From Chloroflexota bacterium (GTDB taxonomy: Bacteria > Chloroflexota > Anaerolineae > Anaerolineales > UBA4823), in the NCBI GenBank assembly GCA_012798185.1, contig JAAZNS010000345.1, positions 1 to 19,908 of the forward strand: a stretch of DNA of 19,908 bases, read 5' to 3'. Below the pieces are notes generated by a model. The model searched no databases and was not told where the DNA came from. It saw only the letters and a list, made by a program, of their open reading frames with translations. The position numbers and the translations under genes were made by a program. The first letter of the stretch is position 1; each line of letters begins with the position of its first letter. This document shows, in pieces, positions 1 to 8,334 of the stretch.

Positions 1-2
1 AT

Positions 3-296
3 ATCGAAGGGTTTGGTAATGCATTTTTGGAAGCCATTTACTATCGCCGTCCAATCGTGGTTAACAGCTACTCGATTTTTGATATTGACCTAAGACCAAA
101 AGGATTTCGTGTTATTTCATTCGACGGATATATAACCAGTGAAACAATCCAGCAAACCCAGCAAGTCTTGAATGATGCCAAGCTGGTAGAAGAAATGGCA
201 GAAGTAAATTATGAAATCGGCAGAAAATTTTATTCATATTCAGTGTTAGAACGCATGTTACAAACATTACTGTCGGAATGCTTTGGCGAAATATGA
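3..296 (+). CDS. GT4 glycosyltransferase, C-terminal part (5' end outside window)
   Basis: The reading frame is open from the window edge to a TGA at 294-296, so only about the last 97 residues are present. It begins with EGFGNAFLEA, which carries the E-x7-E donor-binding motif of GT-B fold, family GT4 retaining glycosyltransferases. A C-terminal helix that packs back on the donor domain follows (residues around YEIGRKFYSYSVLERML). The wording around this motif reminds me of mannosylglucosylglycerate synthases, and the downstream GH63 and GpgS genes fit that pathway, but the acceptor cannot be read from this fragment. The gene overlaps or abuts the next one, which supports a shared transcript. 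Membership in GT4 is fairly sure; the specific substrate is inference. Confidence 0.8.
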   Translation: MEGFGNAFLEAIYYRRPIVVNSYSIFDIDLRPKGFRVISFDGYITSETIQQTQQVLNDAKLVEEMAEVNYEIGRKFYSYSVLERMLQTLLSECFGEI

Positions 297-2065
297 TGGA
301 TTATTTAGCTTCCCCCTATCTATTATTACTCAAAAACCGCCTCGATTTAAAGAAAATTCCTTTCAGCGACCGCGGATCGCGCTTGTTAGTTTTTCATGAT
401 AACCACCATCTATCGATCCGCTTGGCTGAGCGGTGGTTCAAGCGTGAGGGACAGCTATCTGCATACCGGCAGCGACCACCCATTGTGGATATTTTTCAAT
501 TTATTGATGAAGAAGGTAATCCACTCCCCTTCGAGGTAACCACTTACCCTCACTGTTTAGTTTTCCATACAGTAATCGGGATTTTCACCATGATTTTTTT
601 AGATACCGAAACACTTATGGTTATGCTACCTCAAGGGAAATGTGGCGTTTCGTTCAAAGCCTTACTGGATAAAGCGACTCCAGACCGAAGGGGGGGCGTA
701 TTACGTTTGACCGGAGAAATTCGGCGAAATTTTGCTTACACTACGAATGCAAAAATTCTTTGTCATAGCATTGCTTCAGAGGGCACAGAAGCACATCGCA
801 TCTACCTGAGCATGGAGACAGGTGAAAACTCAGCATTGGTATTGAATATTACACCCCGCCTGGGTTTCAACCGTTATATTCCTGATGCAAACGCTATGAT
901 CGAAATCGCTGCAAAAAAATGGCACGAATGGTTTGCCGCAGCTCCTTCTGTGGAATCGCAATATCAGCAGCAATACTATTTTGCCTGGTGGGTAATGGGC
1001 GCCGGATTAATCTCGACCCGTTTTTACACCACCCGGGAAGCGATGACTCCTTCGAAGGTTCATTATGTTGGTGTATGGCAGTGGGATGCGTATTTCCACG
1101 CTGTAGCTTACCGCCACGTAAATTCTCGTCTGGCGCAAGACCAGCTGCGTATATTACTGGATCACCAGCGGGATGACGGTATGATCCCTGATGCCGTGCA
1201 TGACGAGGGTACAGTTACCCATCTAACCTTTCCTGTTGAAGCCGATGTTACCAAACCACCGCTGATTGCCTGGGCAGCCTGGAAGTTATTCGAAAAAGAT
1301 AACGATAGGGAATTCCTTAATGAGATCTATGAACCCATTGTTCGCTGGAATAATTGGTGGTTTGAAAAAAATGATTTAAACAAGAATGGATTGTGTGAGT
1401 ACCTGCATCCATTTTCTTCCGGGTTGGATGACAGCCCCCTATGGGATGAGGGTGTTCCGGTTGAATCACCCGATTTGAATACTTACCTCTGTATGCAGCA
1501 AGATTACCTTTCCCGGATTGCCAGGGAGATAGGCGAAATGCCGGCTTCTGCTATGTGGGCAAAGCGCGCCAAAGCCATGGTCAAGCATATGCAGCGCTTG
1601 ATGTGGGATGAATCGGCTGGAATATTTTGGGCGCTGAAGGATGGCCAGCCTGTACGAGTTCATACGCCATTCAATTTATATCCGTTGATCACCGGCTGTT
1701 TACCCAAAAAAATCTGCCAGCGGCTGGTAACGCATCTGACAGATCCAAATCAATTTTGGCCGCGTTTTCCAGTGCCCACCGTGGCGTTGAATGATCCTAA
1801 ATATAATCCCATCCAGATGTGGCGCGGACCTACCTGGGTGAACGTTAATTATCTTTTAATCGAGGGGCTAAAGAATTCAGGATATGATGCAATTGCCAGT
1901 CAATTGCGCCGGAAGACTCTGGAATTGATTGCGGGTCACGACGATATTTATGAATATTACCACCCAGAAACGGGAGCAAATCCTCCCAAGGCTGCGTCGG
2001 TATTTGGCTGGTCTTCGGCAATTTACATCGATCTTGCGATTACTGCTTCCCGTGAAGCAGCCTAG
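293..2065 (+). CDS. GH63 family glycosidase, probable (mannosyl)glucosylglycerate hydrolase
   Basis: A protein of about 590 residues with an N-terminal beta-rich domain (about 1-220) and an (alpha/alpha)6-barrel. Barrel landmarks seen are GVWQWDAYFH (WD near residue 265), SGLDDSPLW (Asp379/380, the position of the general acid in GH63), WRGPTWVNVNY, EYYHPETG (Glu554, the likely general base) and FGWSSA. This set is typical of the bacterial GH63 enzymes that hydrolyse glucosylglycerate or mannosylglucosylglycerate to sugars and glycerate; trehalase-like GH37 is the next alternative. No signal peptide is evident, so it probably acts in the cytoplasm on an intracellular solute. The start is uncertain: ATG at 278, 293 or 296 are all in frame. 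I chose 293 because it makes an ATGA overlap with the upstream stop. GpgS downstream supports a role in solute turnover. Confidence 0.82.
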   Translation: MMDYLASPYLLLLKNRLDLKKIPFSDRGSRLLVFHDNHHLSIRLAERWFKREGQLSAYRQRPPIVDIFQFIDEEGNPLPFEVTTYPHCLVFHTVIGIFTMIFLDTETLMVMLPQGKCGVSFKALLDKATPDRRGGVLRLTGEIRRNFAYTTNAKILCHSIASEGTEAHRIYLSMETGENSALVLNITPRLGFNRYIPDANAMIEIAAKKWHEWFAAAPSVESQYQQQYYFAWWVMGAGLISTRFYTTREAMTPSKVHYVGVWQWDAYFHAVAYRHVNSRLAQDQLRILLDHQRDDGMIPDAVHDEGTVTHLTFPVEADVTKPPLIAWAAWKLFEKDNDREFLNEIYEPIVRWNNWWFEKNDLNKNGLCEYLHPFSSGLDDSPLWDEGVPVESPDLNTYLCMQQDYLSRIAREIGEMPASAMWAKRAKAMVKHMQRLMWDESAGIFWALKDGQPVRVHTPFNLYPLITGCLPKKICQRLVTHLTDPNQFWPRFPVPTVALNDPKYNPIQMWRGPTWVNVNYLLIEGLKNSGYDAIASQLRRKTLELIAGHDDIYEYYHPETGANPPKAASVFGWSSAIYIDLAITASREAA

Positions 2066-2103
2066 TGCGGAAAATTAGATAGAGAATCGATGAAGAGGTT
2101 TAA

Positions 2104-3342
2104 GTGCTTAAAGTAGCATTGTTGCATTATTCTTCGCCGCCCATCGTAGGCGGTGTAGAAAGCGTAATAGCACACCACGCACGTTTGATGGCAGATGACA
2201 GCTTTCAGGTGGAAATTTTGGCAGGGCGCGGAAAACAAACCGATCCCCGGATTCGGTTTATCCATATCCCGCTTATGGATTCCCGCCAAGTGCGCATTTT
2301 AGAAATTAAAAAACAATTAGACAAGGGAGTTGTGCCCGATGAATTTTACGCGCTCGTCGAACAGCTAATTTCAATATTCGAAGAGCATTTATCAGGCAAG
2401 GATTTAATAATTGCTCATAATATCGCATCTTTAAACAAAAATCTGCCCCTTACTGCCGCATTGGAAAAATATAGTCAAAAGGCTGAATCTCCTCCGTTGA
2501 TCTTATGGCATCATGATCTGGCTTGGACTACTCCGCGATACCAAAGTGAGCTTCATCCAGGTTTCCCTTGGGACTTGTTAAAGTCGCCCTGGAATCATGT
2601 AACCCAAGTGGTTGTATCGGCTTTACGTCAACAGGAATTAGCAAATTTATACGCTATCCCTCTTGAGCGTATATTCGTTATTCCAAATGGTCTGGATATT
2701 CCACAATTCTTCAAATTCGAAAATACGACAAAATTGCTTTCAGAAAAACTAAATTTAATGAAAGCAGCTCCATTGCTTTTATTGCCGGTTAGGATTACCC
2801 CTCGCAAGAATATTGAACTGGCGCTGCGGGCTTTGATTTATTTAAGAGAAATATTTCCTCAGGCGGTATTGGTAGTTACCGGACCTTTAGGCCCACATAA
2901 CCCGGCTAATGTTGAATATTTTTCACAGTTAACCAATTTACGGCGGGAATTACATTTAGCAGAAAATGCATTTTTCTTGGCAGATTACAGCGATGATTAC
3001 CTTCCGGATGAAGTAATCGCCGATTTTTATCGCTTAGCTGATGCATTAATCCTTCCCAGCAAGGAAGAAGGGTTTGGCATACCTGTTCTGGAGGCAGGCA
3101 TTAGCGGTATCCCGATATTTTGTTCAGATATTCCTCCCTTGCGGGAGTTGGGCGGAGATAAGGCAGTCTATTTTTCCCCTGACTGCGATCCTCAGCAAGC
3201 AGCAAACCTGATTATTGATCGGTTGTTTAACGATCCTGTATATAATTTACGGGTGTCGATTCGAAACGAATATTCCTGGGAAAGAATTTACCAAACGAAA
3301 ATCTCTCCATTGTTGAATGATGTAATTACGAAAAAACGATGA
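2104..3342 (+). CDS. GT4 family glycosyltransferase
   Basis: A 412-residue GT-B glycosyltransferase. The N-terminal domain has the glycine-rich acceptor loop VGGVESVIAHHARLM. The C-terminal donor domain has IPNGLDIPQFF, the strand-loop RITPRKNIELALRAL and the E-x7-E motif in EEGFGIPVLEAG, all typical of GT4. It starts with GTG at 2104, preceded by GAAGAGG at 2092-2098, 38 bases after the GH63 stop. Its own stop overlaps the next start (ATGA at 3339-3342), so translation with gpgS is probably coupled. In context it likely adds a sugar to glucosylglycerate or its phosphate, or extends a related oligosaccharide. Sugar and acceptor are inference; a cell-wall or exopolysaccharide role is possible. 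No transmembrane segment is seen. Confidence 0.82.
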   Translation: MLKVALLHYSSPPIVGGVESVIAHHARLMADDSFQVEILAGRGKQTDPRIRFIHIPLMDSRQVRILEIKKQLDKGVVPDEFYALVEQLISIFEEHLSGKDLIIAHNIASLNKNLPLTAALEKYSQKAESPPLILWHHDLAWTTPRYQSELHPGFPWDLLKSPWNHVTQVVVSALRQQELANLYAIPLERIFVIPNGLDIPQFFKFENTTKLLSEKLNLMKAAPLLLLPVRITPRKNIELALRALIYLREIFPQAVLVVTGPLGPHNPANVEYFSQLTNLRRELHLAENAFFLADYSDDYLPDEVIADFYRLADALILPSKEEGFGIPVLEAGISGIPIFCSDIPPLRELGGDKAVYFSPDCDPQQAANLIIDRLFNDPVYNLRVSIRNEYSWERIYQTKISPLLNDVITKKR

Positions 3343-5183
3343 AGAAAAAATATAGTTTTGAACTATTCAGGAAAATATTAATTCCCATTGTCGATGGATA
3401 TTCTTATCAGCGAGCAATTGCTTTCGCCAAGAGCATTTCTGGCAGGGCGGTGATTTTATTAGCCGGCATTGTAATTGTCCCTGAAGGGGAAACACTAACC
3501 AGAGCGACTAACCGCGCCAGGAAAATCAGGAAAAAATTGCTGGATCTTAAAAACAGCCAGGGGGTGAAGATTCTCGATGTTGTTCATGTTTCTCACAATC
3601 CATGGCAGGATCTGCAAAAGATCATTGATGAAGAAGAACCTGATCTCATGATATTGGAATATCCTGGACAGTATCATGCGCTGCTAAATACTTCGCCCGA
3701 TGCGATCATTCACCCGATATGCGATATGGCAATTGTCGGAGGGGAAATTACCAGTTTGCCTAAACGAATATTATTACCCATGCGCGGCGGACCTTACGCT
3801 GAACTGGCGCTTCGAATTTCGTTGGCGATCAACCGAAATCGCAGGACAAGGATAACAGCACTTCACCTGACACCTGTAAGGAATGCACCTTCCAGTGATA
3901 CGCCCTATCATGGAATTGACCGCATCCTTAAAAACATTCCAGAAGTAAGATCGAAGAAAAAAGTAACGGATAATCCAGCACAATCGATTGTAAAAGAAGC
4001 CGAGAATTTTGACCTGGTAGTGATGGGAGCAACGGCAATGCCTGAAAGCGCATTGATATCCATCGGTCCAGCGGCAGAGTTGATGTTTAACCAAAGTAAA
4101 GTGGGTGTGGTGGCGGTAAAAACCAAGCGTCCCATGCGACCACCAATCGAGGGTGAGCGGGTTGGGCTAACTGCAATTTCAGTTTTGGTAGATAAGTGGT
4201 TTGCTGAGAATACTTATCATGCCGAAGAATTTGCCGATATCGATTATTTAGTAAAACAAAAGAAAAAAAAGAACATTACCATTGCCTTGGCATTGCCGGC
4301 GCTTAATGAAGAAGAAACAGTTGGGAATGTTATCCAAACCATTAAAAAACCATTGATGGATGATACGCCGCTGCTGGATGAATTGGTTTTGATCGACTCA
4401 AATTCCACAGACCACACCCGAGATATTGCCAGTTCGATGGGAATACCGGTGTTTATTCATCAGCAGATTCTTCCTGAGTTCAATCCTCGTGAGGGGAAAG
4501 GAGAGGCTTTATGGAAGAGCTTGTTCGTCACTCATAGCGATCTCATTCTATGGATAGACACTGATATTTTTAATATTCATCCACGCTTTGTCTATGGATT
4601 GATTGGACCCCTGCTAGCCAGGGATGATATACAATTTGTTAAAGGATTTTACAGGCGTCCTCTCAAAGTAGGGGAAAAGGTGCAAGCAGGCGGGGGCGGG
4701 CGTGTCACCGAGCTGACAGCTAGACCGTTATTGAATCTATTCTACCCGGAGCTTTCCGGTGTTATTCAACCGTTATCTGGAGAATATGGCGGAAGGCGTT
4801 CAGCTCTGGAGAAGTTGCCTTTCTTCTCTGGGTATGGCGTCGAAATTGGGTTGCTTATCGATATGCTGGATAATTTCGGTGTCAGCGCAATTGCCCAAGT
4901 AGATCTGCAGGAACGCATTCACCATAACCAAGATTTAAGCGCGTTAAGTAAGATGTCTTTTGCTATTATTCAAGCGGTGTTTAAGAAATTAGAAAAGCGC
5001 TATGGCAGAAGCATTCTGGAAGAATTGAACCGTACAATGAAATTAATCCGCTATGAAGCTGGGCGGCTATTCTTGGAAGTGGAAGAAATTGCCGAGGGGG
5101 ACCGCCCTCCAATGATTGAGCTTCCCGATTACCTTGCCAGGAAGAATTTGCTTGGTGACACTGGCGGGGTTTATTCGAGGTAA
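3339..5183 (+). CDS. gpgS: Universal-stress-domain / glucosyl-3-phosphoglycerate synthase fusion
   Basis: A 614-residue fusion. Residues about 8-132 and 143-265 look like two tandem universal stress protein domains (for example ILIPIVDG, PDLMILEYPG, then KRILLPMRGGPYAELALRIS and FDLVVMGATAMPESAL). From about 280 the sequence follows GT81 glucosyl-3-phosphoglycerate synthase: PALNEEETVG near 320, IDSNSTDHTRD, GKGEALWKSL, the metal-binding DTD at 407-409, FYRRPL, GGGGRVTELTARPLL, PLSGEYGGRR and GYGVEIGLLID. GpgS transfers glucose from a nucleotide sugar to 3-phosphoglycerate, the first step to glucosylglycerate (and, in mycobacteria, methylglucose lipopolysaccharides). Stand-alone GpgS is about 320 residues, so the N-terminal half is extra. 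The start overlaps the GT4 stop. The 3' end overlaps the convergent regulator gene by 13 bases. The phosphatase of the pathway is not in view. Confidence 0.88.
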   Translation: MKKKYSFELFRKILIPIVDGYSYQRAIAFAKSISGRAVILLAGIVIVPEGETLTRATNRARKIRKKLLDLKNSQGVKILDVVHVSHNPWQDLQKIIDEEEPDLMILEYPGQYHALLNTSPDAIIHPICDMAIVGGEITSLPKRILLPMRGGPYAELALRISLAINRNRRTRITALHLTPVRNAPSSDTPYHGIDRILKNIPEVRSKKKVTDNPAQSIVKEAENFDLVVMGATAMPESALISIGPAAELMFNQSKVGVVAVKTKRPMRPPIEGERVGLTAISVLVDKWFAENTYHAEEFADIDYLVKQKKKKNITIALALPALNEEETVGNVIQTIKKPLMDDTPLLDELVLIDSNSTDHTRDIASSMGIPVFIHQQILPEFNPREGKGEALWKSLFVTHSDLILWIDTDIFNIHPRFVYGLIGPLLARDDIQFVKGFYRRPLKVGEKVQAGGGGRVTELTARPLLNLFYPELSGVIQPLSGEYGGRRSALEKLPFFSGYGVEIGLLIDMLDNFGVSAIAQVDLQERIHHNQDLSALSKMSFAIIQAVFKKLEKRYGRSILEELNRTMKLIRYEAGRLFLEVEEIAEGDRPPMIELPDYLARKNLLGDTGGVYSR

Positions 5184-6265
5184 GTTATTTTCCCGGTATC
5201 TGAGGTGTGATATCCTGCCAGCGTAGAAAATGCTTTCTTGGCTGAAGAACCGCTAAGCCATTCGACAAGCTGCTGAATGGCGGGGTTATTTAGATAATCA
5301 ACATAACAGACCAGATCGTAGCGCTCACGGGTGAGGGGAATAAAATCTAATCCGTAGGTGCGGGCGGAAGCCTCCAGCCCCAAACCAACATCGGCATCGC
5401 CTTGGGCTATAGTCATTGCAGTTTCAGAATGAGTTTTCATCTCAATCTCATACCCGGAAATTTCACTTGTTGACACACCTAACTGGCGGAGCGAGTAATC
5501 CAGCCAGATGCGCGTCCCCGATCCGGATTGGCGGTTGATAAATCGCAGCCCCGAGGCAGGCAAATCCTTCAATCCGTGTATCCAATTATGAATTCCTGGC
5601 GCTAAAATCAAACCAAGCTGGCGTTCTGCCAAATGGATCAATGCCATCCGTTTTCCCGAAAGGATTTTTTGAACATATGGAATATTGTAAGACCGGCTTG
5701 CTTCATCCCATAAGTGACAACCTGCCAGGTCGGCATTTCCATCCATCAGAGCGATTAATCCTCCCATGCTTCCCATGAAAGAAGGTTGCATAGAATATCC
5801 GCTGGTGATCTCCTGAAAATGAGAAGCCAGCCAGGCGACCGCCAGATCGTGGCTGCCGGCAAAGCGGATAACCGCTGCAGGTGGGGCAGCAGCATTTTTT
5901 GATATTGCCCGCCAGCGGTCCAGAGCAACTCGAACTGCCTCTTCTACTTCATTCTGTGAATACCCGGCATTGAGAACTTCCATCAGGAATGATTCTGCTT
6001 TATGAATTAAATTCAGCCGGCGTAAAGGTATATTTTCTTTATGCGGGATATGGTCAACTACATGCGTTCCCTGACCAGCGCGGCTGATGATCAGTCCTTG
6101 CGTTGCCAATTCCTGGTAAGCCCGCTGGATCGTGCCAATGGTGCAGTTCCATTGTTCGGTCATGCTTCGCACAGATGGTAAACGGTCGCCGGGTTTTAGC
6201 TCACCAGATAAAATTTTTCGGCGTATATTTTCAGCGATTTGGCGATATAGGTAAGAATCTTCCAT
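5171..6265 (-). CDS. GntR-type HTH regulator with PBP-like sensor domain (molybdate/tungstate type)
   Basis: A 364-residue two-domain regulator. Residues 1-75 form a GntR winged helix-turn-helix (IAENIRRKILSGELKPGDRL, SVRSMTEQW, IQRAYQELATQGLI). Residues about 118-345 match the PBP_like domain found fused to HTHs and MoeA-like proteins: RFAGSHDLAVAWLA, MGSMGGLIALMDGNADLAGCHL, LGLILAPG, FINRQSGSGTRIWLDY, THSETAMTIAQGDADVGLG and a final YDLVCYV. That domain is related to molybdate/tungstate-binding proteins, so an oxyanion or cofactor ligand is likely, in line with wtpAB nearby. It is divergent from the SUOX-like lipoprotein gene, whose promoter contains a perfect inverted repeat (6405-6422). 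An extended -10 (TG then TAAAAT on the - strand, 6288-6296) may drive this gene. Its 3' end overlaps gpgS. Ligand identity is inference. Confidence 0.85.
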   Translation of the reverse strand: MEDSYLYRQIAENIRRKILSGELKPGDRLPSVRSMTEQWNCTIGTIQRAYQELATQGLIISRAGQGTHVVDHIPHKENIPLRRLNLIHKAESFLMEVLNAGYSQNEVEEAVRVALDRWRAISKNAAAPPAAVIRFAGSHDLAVAWLASHFQEITSGYSMQPSFMGSMGGLIALMDGNADLAGCHLWDEASRSYNIPYVQKILSGKRMALIHLAERQLGLILAPGIHNWIHGLKDLPASGLRFINRQSGSGTRIWLDYSLRQLGVSTSEISGYEIEMKTHSETAMTIAQGDADVGLGLEASARTYGLDFIPLTRERYDLVCYVDYLNNPAIQQLVEWLSGSSAKKAFSTLAGYHTSDTGKITYLE

Positions 6266-6287
6266 AACTCATTTAAATATATTACGC

Positions 6288-6296
6288 ATTTTAGCA
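6288..6296 (-). promoter_or_regulatory. Possible extended -10 promoter for the GntR-type regulator
   Basis: Read on the - strand, this is TGCTAAAAT, a TGn extended -10 with five of six matches to TATAAT. It would start transcription about 15 bases before the ATG at 6265. No good -35 is seen at the usual distance, which extended -10 promoters can tolerate. Chance occurrence in this AT-rich gap is possible. Confidence 0.3.
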
Positions 6297-6404
6297 TAAC
6301 CTAATATCAATTAATGTAACTCAAGCAGTTTTATTTCAACAACATTTATTAATCCATTTCTTTTCGGGATAGATTATATAAATCGATAATTCTTTGAAGT
6401 GATA

Positions 6405-6422
6405 AATGTCATTATTGACATT
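6405..6422. promoter_or_regulatory. Perfect inverted repeat, likely operator
   Basis: AATGTCA (6405-6411), four bases TTAT, then TGACATT (6416-6422) form a perfect 7-bp dyad. It covers the -35 box TTGACA (6415-6420) of the promoter for the downstream lipoprotein gene. GntR-family dimers bind dyads of this kind, and the divergent gene encodes such a protein, so it is the natural candidate binder. Repression by steric block is inferred from the overlap. Confidence 0.6.
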
Positions 6423-6443
6423 CTACAACAGGTTGAGTAAACT
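6415..6443 (+). promoter_or_regulatory. Sigma70-like promoter for the SUOX-like lipoprotein gene
   Basis: TTGACA at 6415-6420 is a perfect -35 hexamer. After 17 bases, TAAACT at 6438-6443 matches the -10 at four of six positions. Transcription would begin near 6450, giving a leader of about 40 bases that includes the ribosome-binding site AAGGAG (6480-6485), five bases before the ATG at 6491. Confidence 0.6.
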
Positions 6444-6490
6444 TTGATAGTATATTTGTAATAGTACTAATAAACATACAAGGAGAATTT

Positions 6491-7957
6491 ATGTTGAAGC
6501 GAATATCATTATTTTTGATTGTTGGGATTATGGTCCTGACTGCCTGCCAGAGCGCTCCAGCCGAAGTTATTTCAACTGAAGCGCCGGCAACGGAAGTTCT
6601 CCCGACACAAACGCCTGCTCCCGCAGAACCAGTGCTGGAAATCATTACCACAGATGGATCAACCACATCCTTTTCCATGGATGATTTGAAAGCGCTACCT
6701 GCAACCACTGGTCAGGCTGGTATAAAGAGCAGTACTGGTAAGATCACGCCGCCTGCCGAATTTACGGGTGTGGCGTTGAAGGAGCTGGCTGCTACGATAG
6801 ATAGTTTCGATGAAACTATGGGTATCAATGTCGTTGCTAAAGATGGCTATGGTATAACGTTCTCATATGATCAAACGATGAATGGCACCTTTGTTGCTTA
6901 TGATCCTGGAACCGGTGATGAATTAAAAAATCCCGTTCCATTGACTGCCATCCTGGCATATGAGATGAACGGTCAGCCGCTGGATGTTGAAAAAGATGGA
7001 AATTTACGGCTGGTCATTGTTAGTGATGAAAATACCCAGGTAACCGATGGACACTGGTCGGTGAAATGGGTGACAAAACTGGAGATTAAGAATCTAGGCG
7101 AAGAATGGTCGCTCCACCTGGAAGGAGCAAGAAATGAGTTGATGGATCGGGCAACTTTTGAATCTGGGGCTTCTCCTAATTGTCATGGTGCTACATGGAC
7201 CGATGATAAAGCTCAGGATTGGACCGGCATTCCATTATGGCTGTTGGTTGGCAGGGTAGATGATGATATCGCTCACGACGGACCTGCATTCAATGATGAA
7301 CTGGCAAAAACAGGATATACCGTCGATGTTGTTGCTGCCGATGGATATACAGTATCGTTCGATGCCGCGCGTATAAGCCGTAATGACAATATTATTGTTG
7401 CCAACATGGTCAATGGTAATCCTTTGCCCGATAAGTATTTCCCCTTAAGATTGGTAGGTTCAGATTTACAGAAGAGCGAAATGGCAGGCTCAATCGAGAA
7501 AATTATTGTACATATTAGCCCTGTTGCTGAAGAAGAACCAGCCGCGCAGACAACCGAAGAACCAACTGCAGGTGCAACTGAAGAATCCGCTGTGGTTGAA
7601 GGAGCACAATTTATCCTGACCGGATTAGTAGAAAACGAATTGGCATTTACCGATGCTGATTTGAAGGCATTGGAAGTTGTGGAAATCACCGCAGAACATC
7701 CGAAGAAAGGCCCGACCGATTATAAGGGTGTGCGCCTGAGCACTTTGTTTGAAATGGCAAAGGTAAAGGCAGAGGCTAAGAAATTGGTGCTCACTGCCTC
7801 GGATGGTTATACTTCAGAAATATTTTTGGCAGAGGTGCAGGCGAGCCCAGATTGCTTGCTGGCTTTTTCCGATGAGGCGGGAGTCTATAGCCTTGTAATG
7901 CCCGGCTTGCCAAGCAGCGCATGGGTTAAAGGCATCGTCAAAATCGAGCTGCAATAG
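6491..7957 (+). CDS. Lipoprotein with three sulfite-oxidase-like (molybdopterin-binding-type) repeats
   Basis: A 488-residue exported lipoprotein. It has a signal peptide with lipobox VLTAC (Cys19), a Thr/Pro/Ala linker to about 48, and three domains at about 49-202, 205-343 and 372-488, separated by a second Thr/Glu/Ala linker (345-370). Each repeat shows the same skeleton: a YxG-V/IPL-LL strand (FTGVALKEL, WTGIPLWLL, YKGVRLSTL), a DGY strand (AKDGYGITF, AADGYTVSF, ASDGYTSEI), NGxPL and a final I-x-K-I-x-V/L. This resembles the oxidoreductase molybdopterin-binding (sulfite oxidase) fold. Only the second repeat has a Cys in a plausible site (SPNCHGATW, Cys231), so cofactor binding is doubtful for repeats 1 and 3. 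Promoter, operator and neighbours point to tungstate/molybdate metabolism. Exact role unknown; it could be a cofactor-free scaffold or binding protein. Confidence 0.75.
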   Translation: MLKRISLFLIVGIMVLTACQSAPAEVISTEAPATEVLPTQTPAPAEPVLEIITTDGSTTSFSMDDLKALPATTGQAGIKSSTGKITPPAEFTGVALKELAATIDSFDETMGINVVAKDGYGITFSYDQTMNGTFVAYDPGTGDELKNPVPLTAILAYEMNGQPLDVEKDGNLRLVIVSDENTQVTDGHWSVKWVTKLEIKNLGEEWSLHLEGARNELMDRATFESGASPNCHGATWTDDKAQDWTGIPLWLLVGRVDDDIAHDGPAFNDELAKTGYTVDVVAADGYTVSFDAARISRNDNIIVANMVNGNPLPDKYFPLRLVGSDLQKSEMAGSIEKIIVHISPVAEEEPAAQTTEEPTAGATEESAVVEGAQFILTGLVENELAFTDADLKALEVVEITAEHPKKGPTDYKGVRLSTLFEMAKVKAEAKKLVLTASDGYTSEIFLAEVQASPDCLLAFSDEAGVYSLVMPGLPSSAWVKGIVKIELQ

Positions 7958-8013
7958 AGAAAAGTGCATCATTGACTTTCAGCAAAAAATATGATTTCTC
8001 AGTCATTAGGGCA

Positions 8014-8131
8014 GGGCTGTTCTAAAAATAGGCTGTCACCCTGAGTAAAGCGAAGGGTCTATTCATTACACAACATATTAGAGATGTTTCGCAGCGCTCA
8101 ACATGACAAAATTGACTTTTAGGACAGCCTC
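8014..8131. repeat. Short inverted-repeat element, copy 1 (MITE-like)
   Basis: The left end GGGCTGTTCTAAAA and the right end, read in reverse complement as AGGCTGTCCTAAAA, form imperfect terminal inverted repeats. The interior holds CCCTGAGTAAAGCGAAGGG and a segment that reads in reverse complement GCGAAACATCTC. Copy 2 at 18596-18738 lies in the opposite orientation with the same order of blocks. No coding capacity, so it would need a transposase elsewhere. Target-site duplication is not clear. A 7-bp stem (CCTCAAG 8128-8134, CTTGAGG 8150-8156) follows at the right edge. It occupies most of the gap between the lipoprotein gene and wtpA. Confidence 0.7.
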
Positions 8132-8334
8132 AAGGGGGTTATATGATGACTTGAGGGCATAATTTTATATCGATTTCTCTGAAAGAATATCTCAAAATTG
8201 ATTGAAAACGATTTGAAAATTTTCTTGAAATGAAAAAAATATTTTTTGTTTTCATTAAAAAAATTAACCATTGTTTACGTCAAATTCAGCTAACCAAACG
8301 CGACTCGAGGTCATCGAAGACAGCGTTAACACTG

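Noticed and set aside
7958..8229. Riboswitch (molybdenum-cofactor or tungsten-cofactor type) upstream of wtpA
   Set aside because: The gap is mostly filled by the MITE-like element, and I see no conserved Moco-riboswitch pattern.
8230..8334. Longer wtpA start at ATG 8230
   Set aside because: It would put over 55 residues before the signal-peptide hydrophobic core and lies in AT-rich sequence without a ribosome-binding site; not excluded, but 8335 fits a lipoprotein better.
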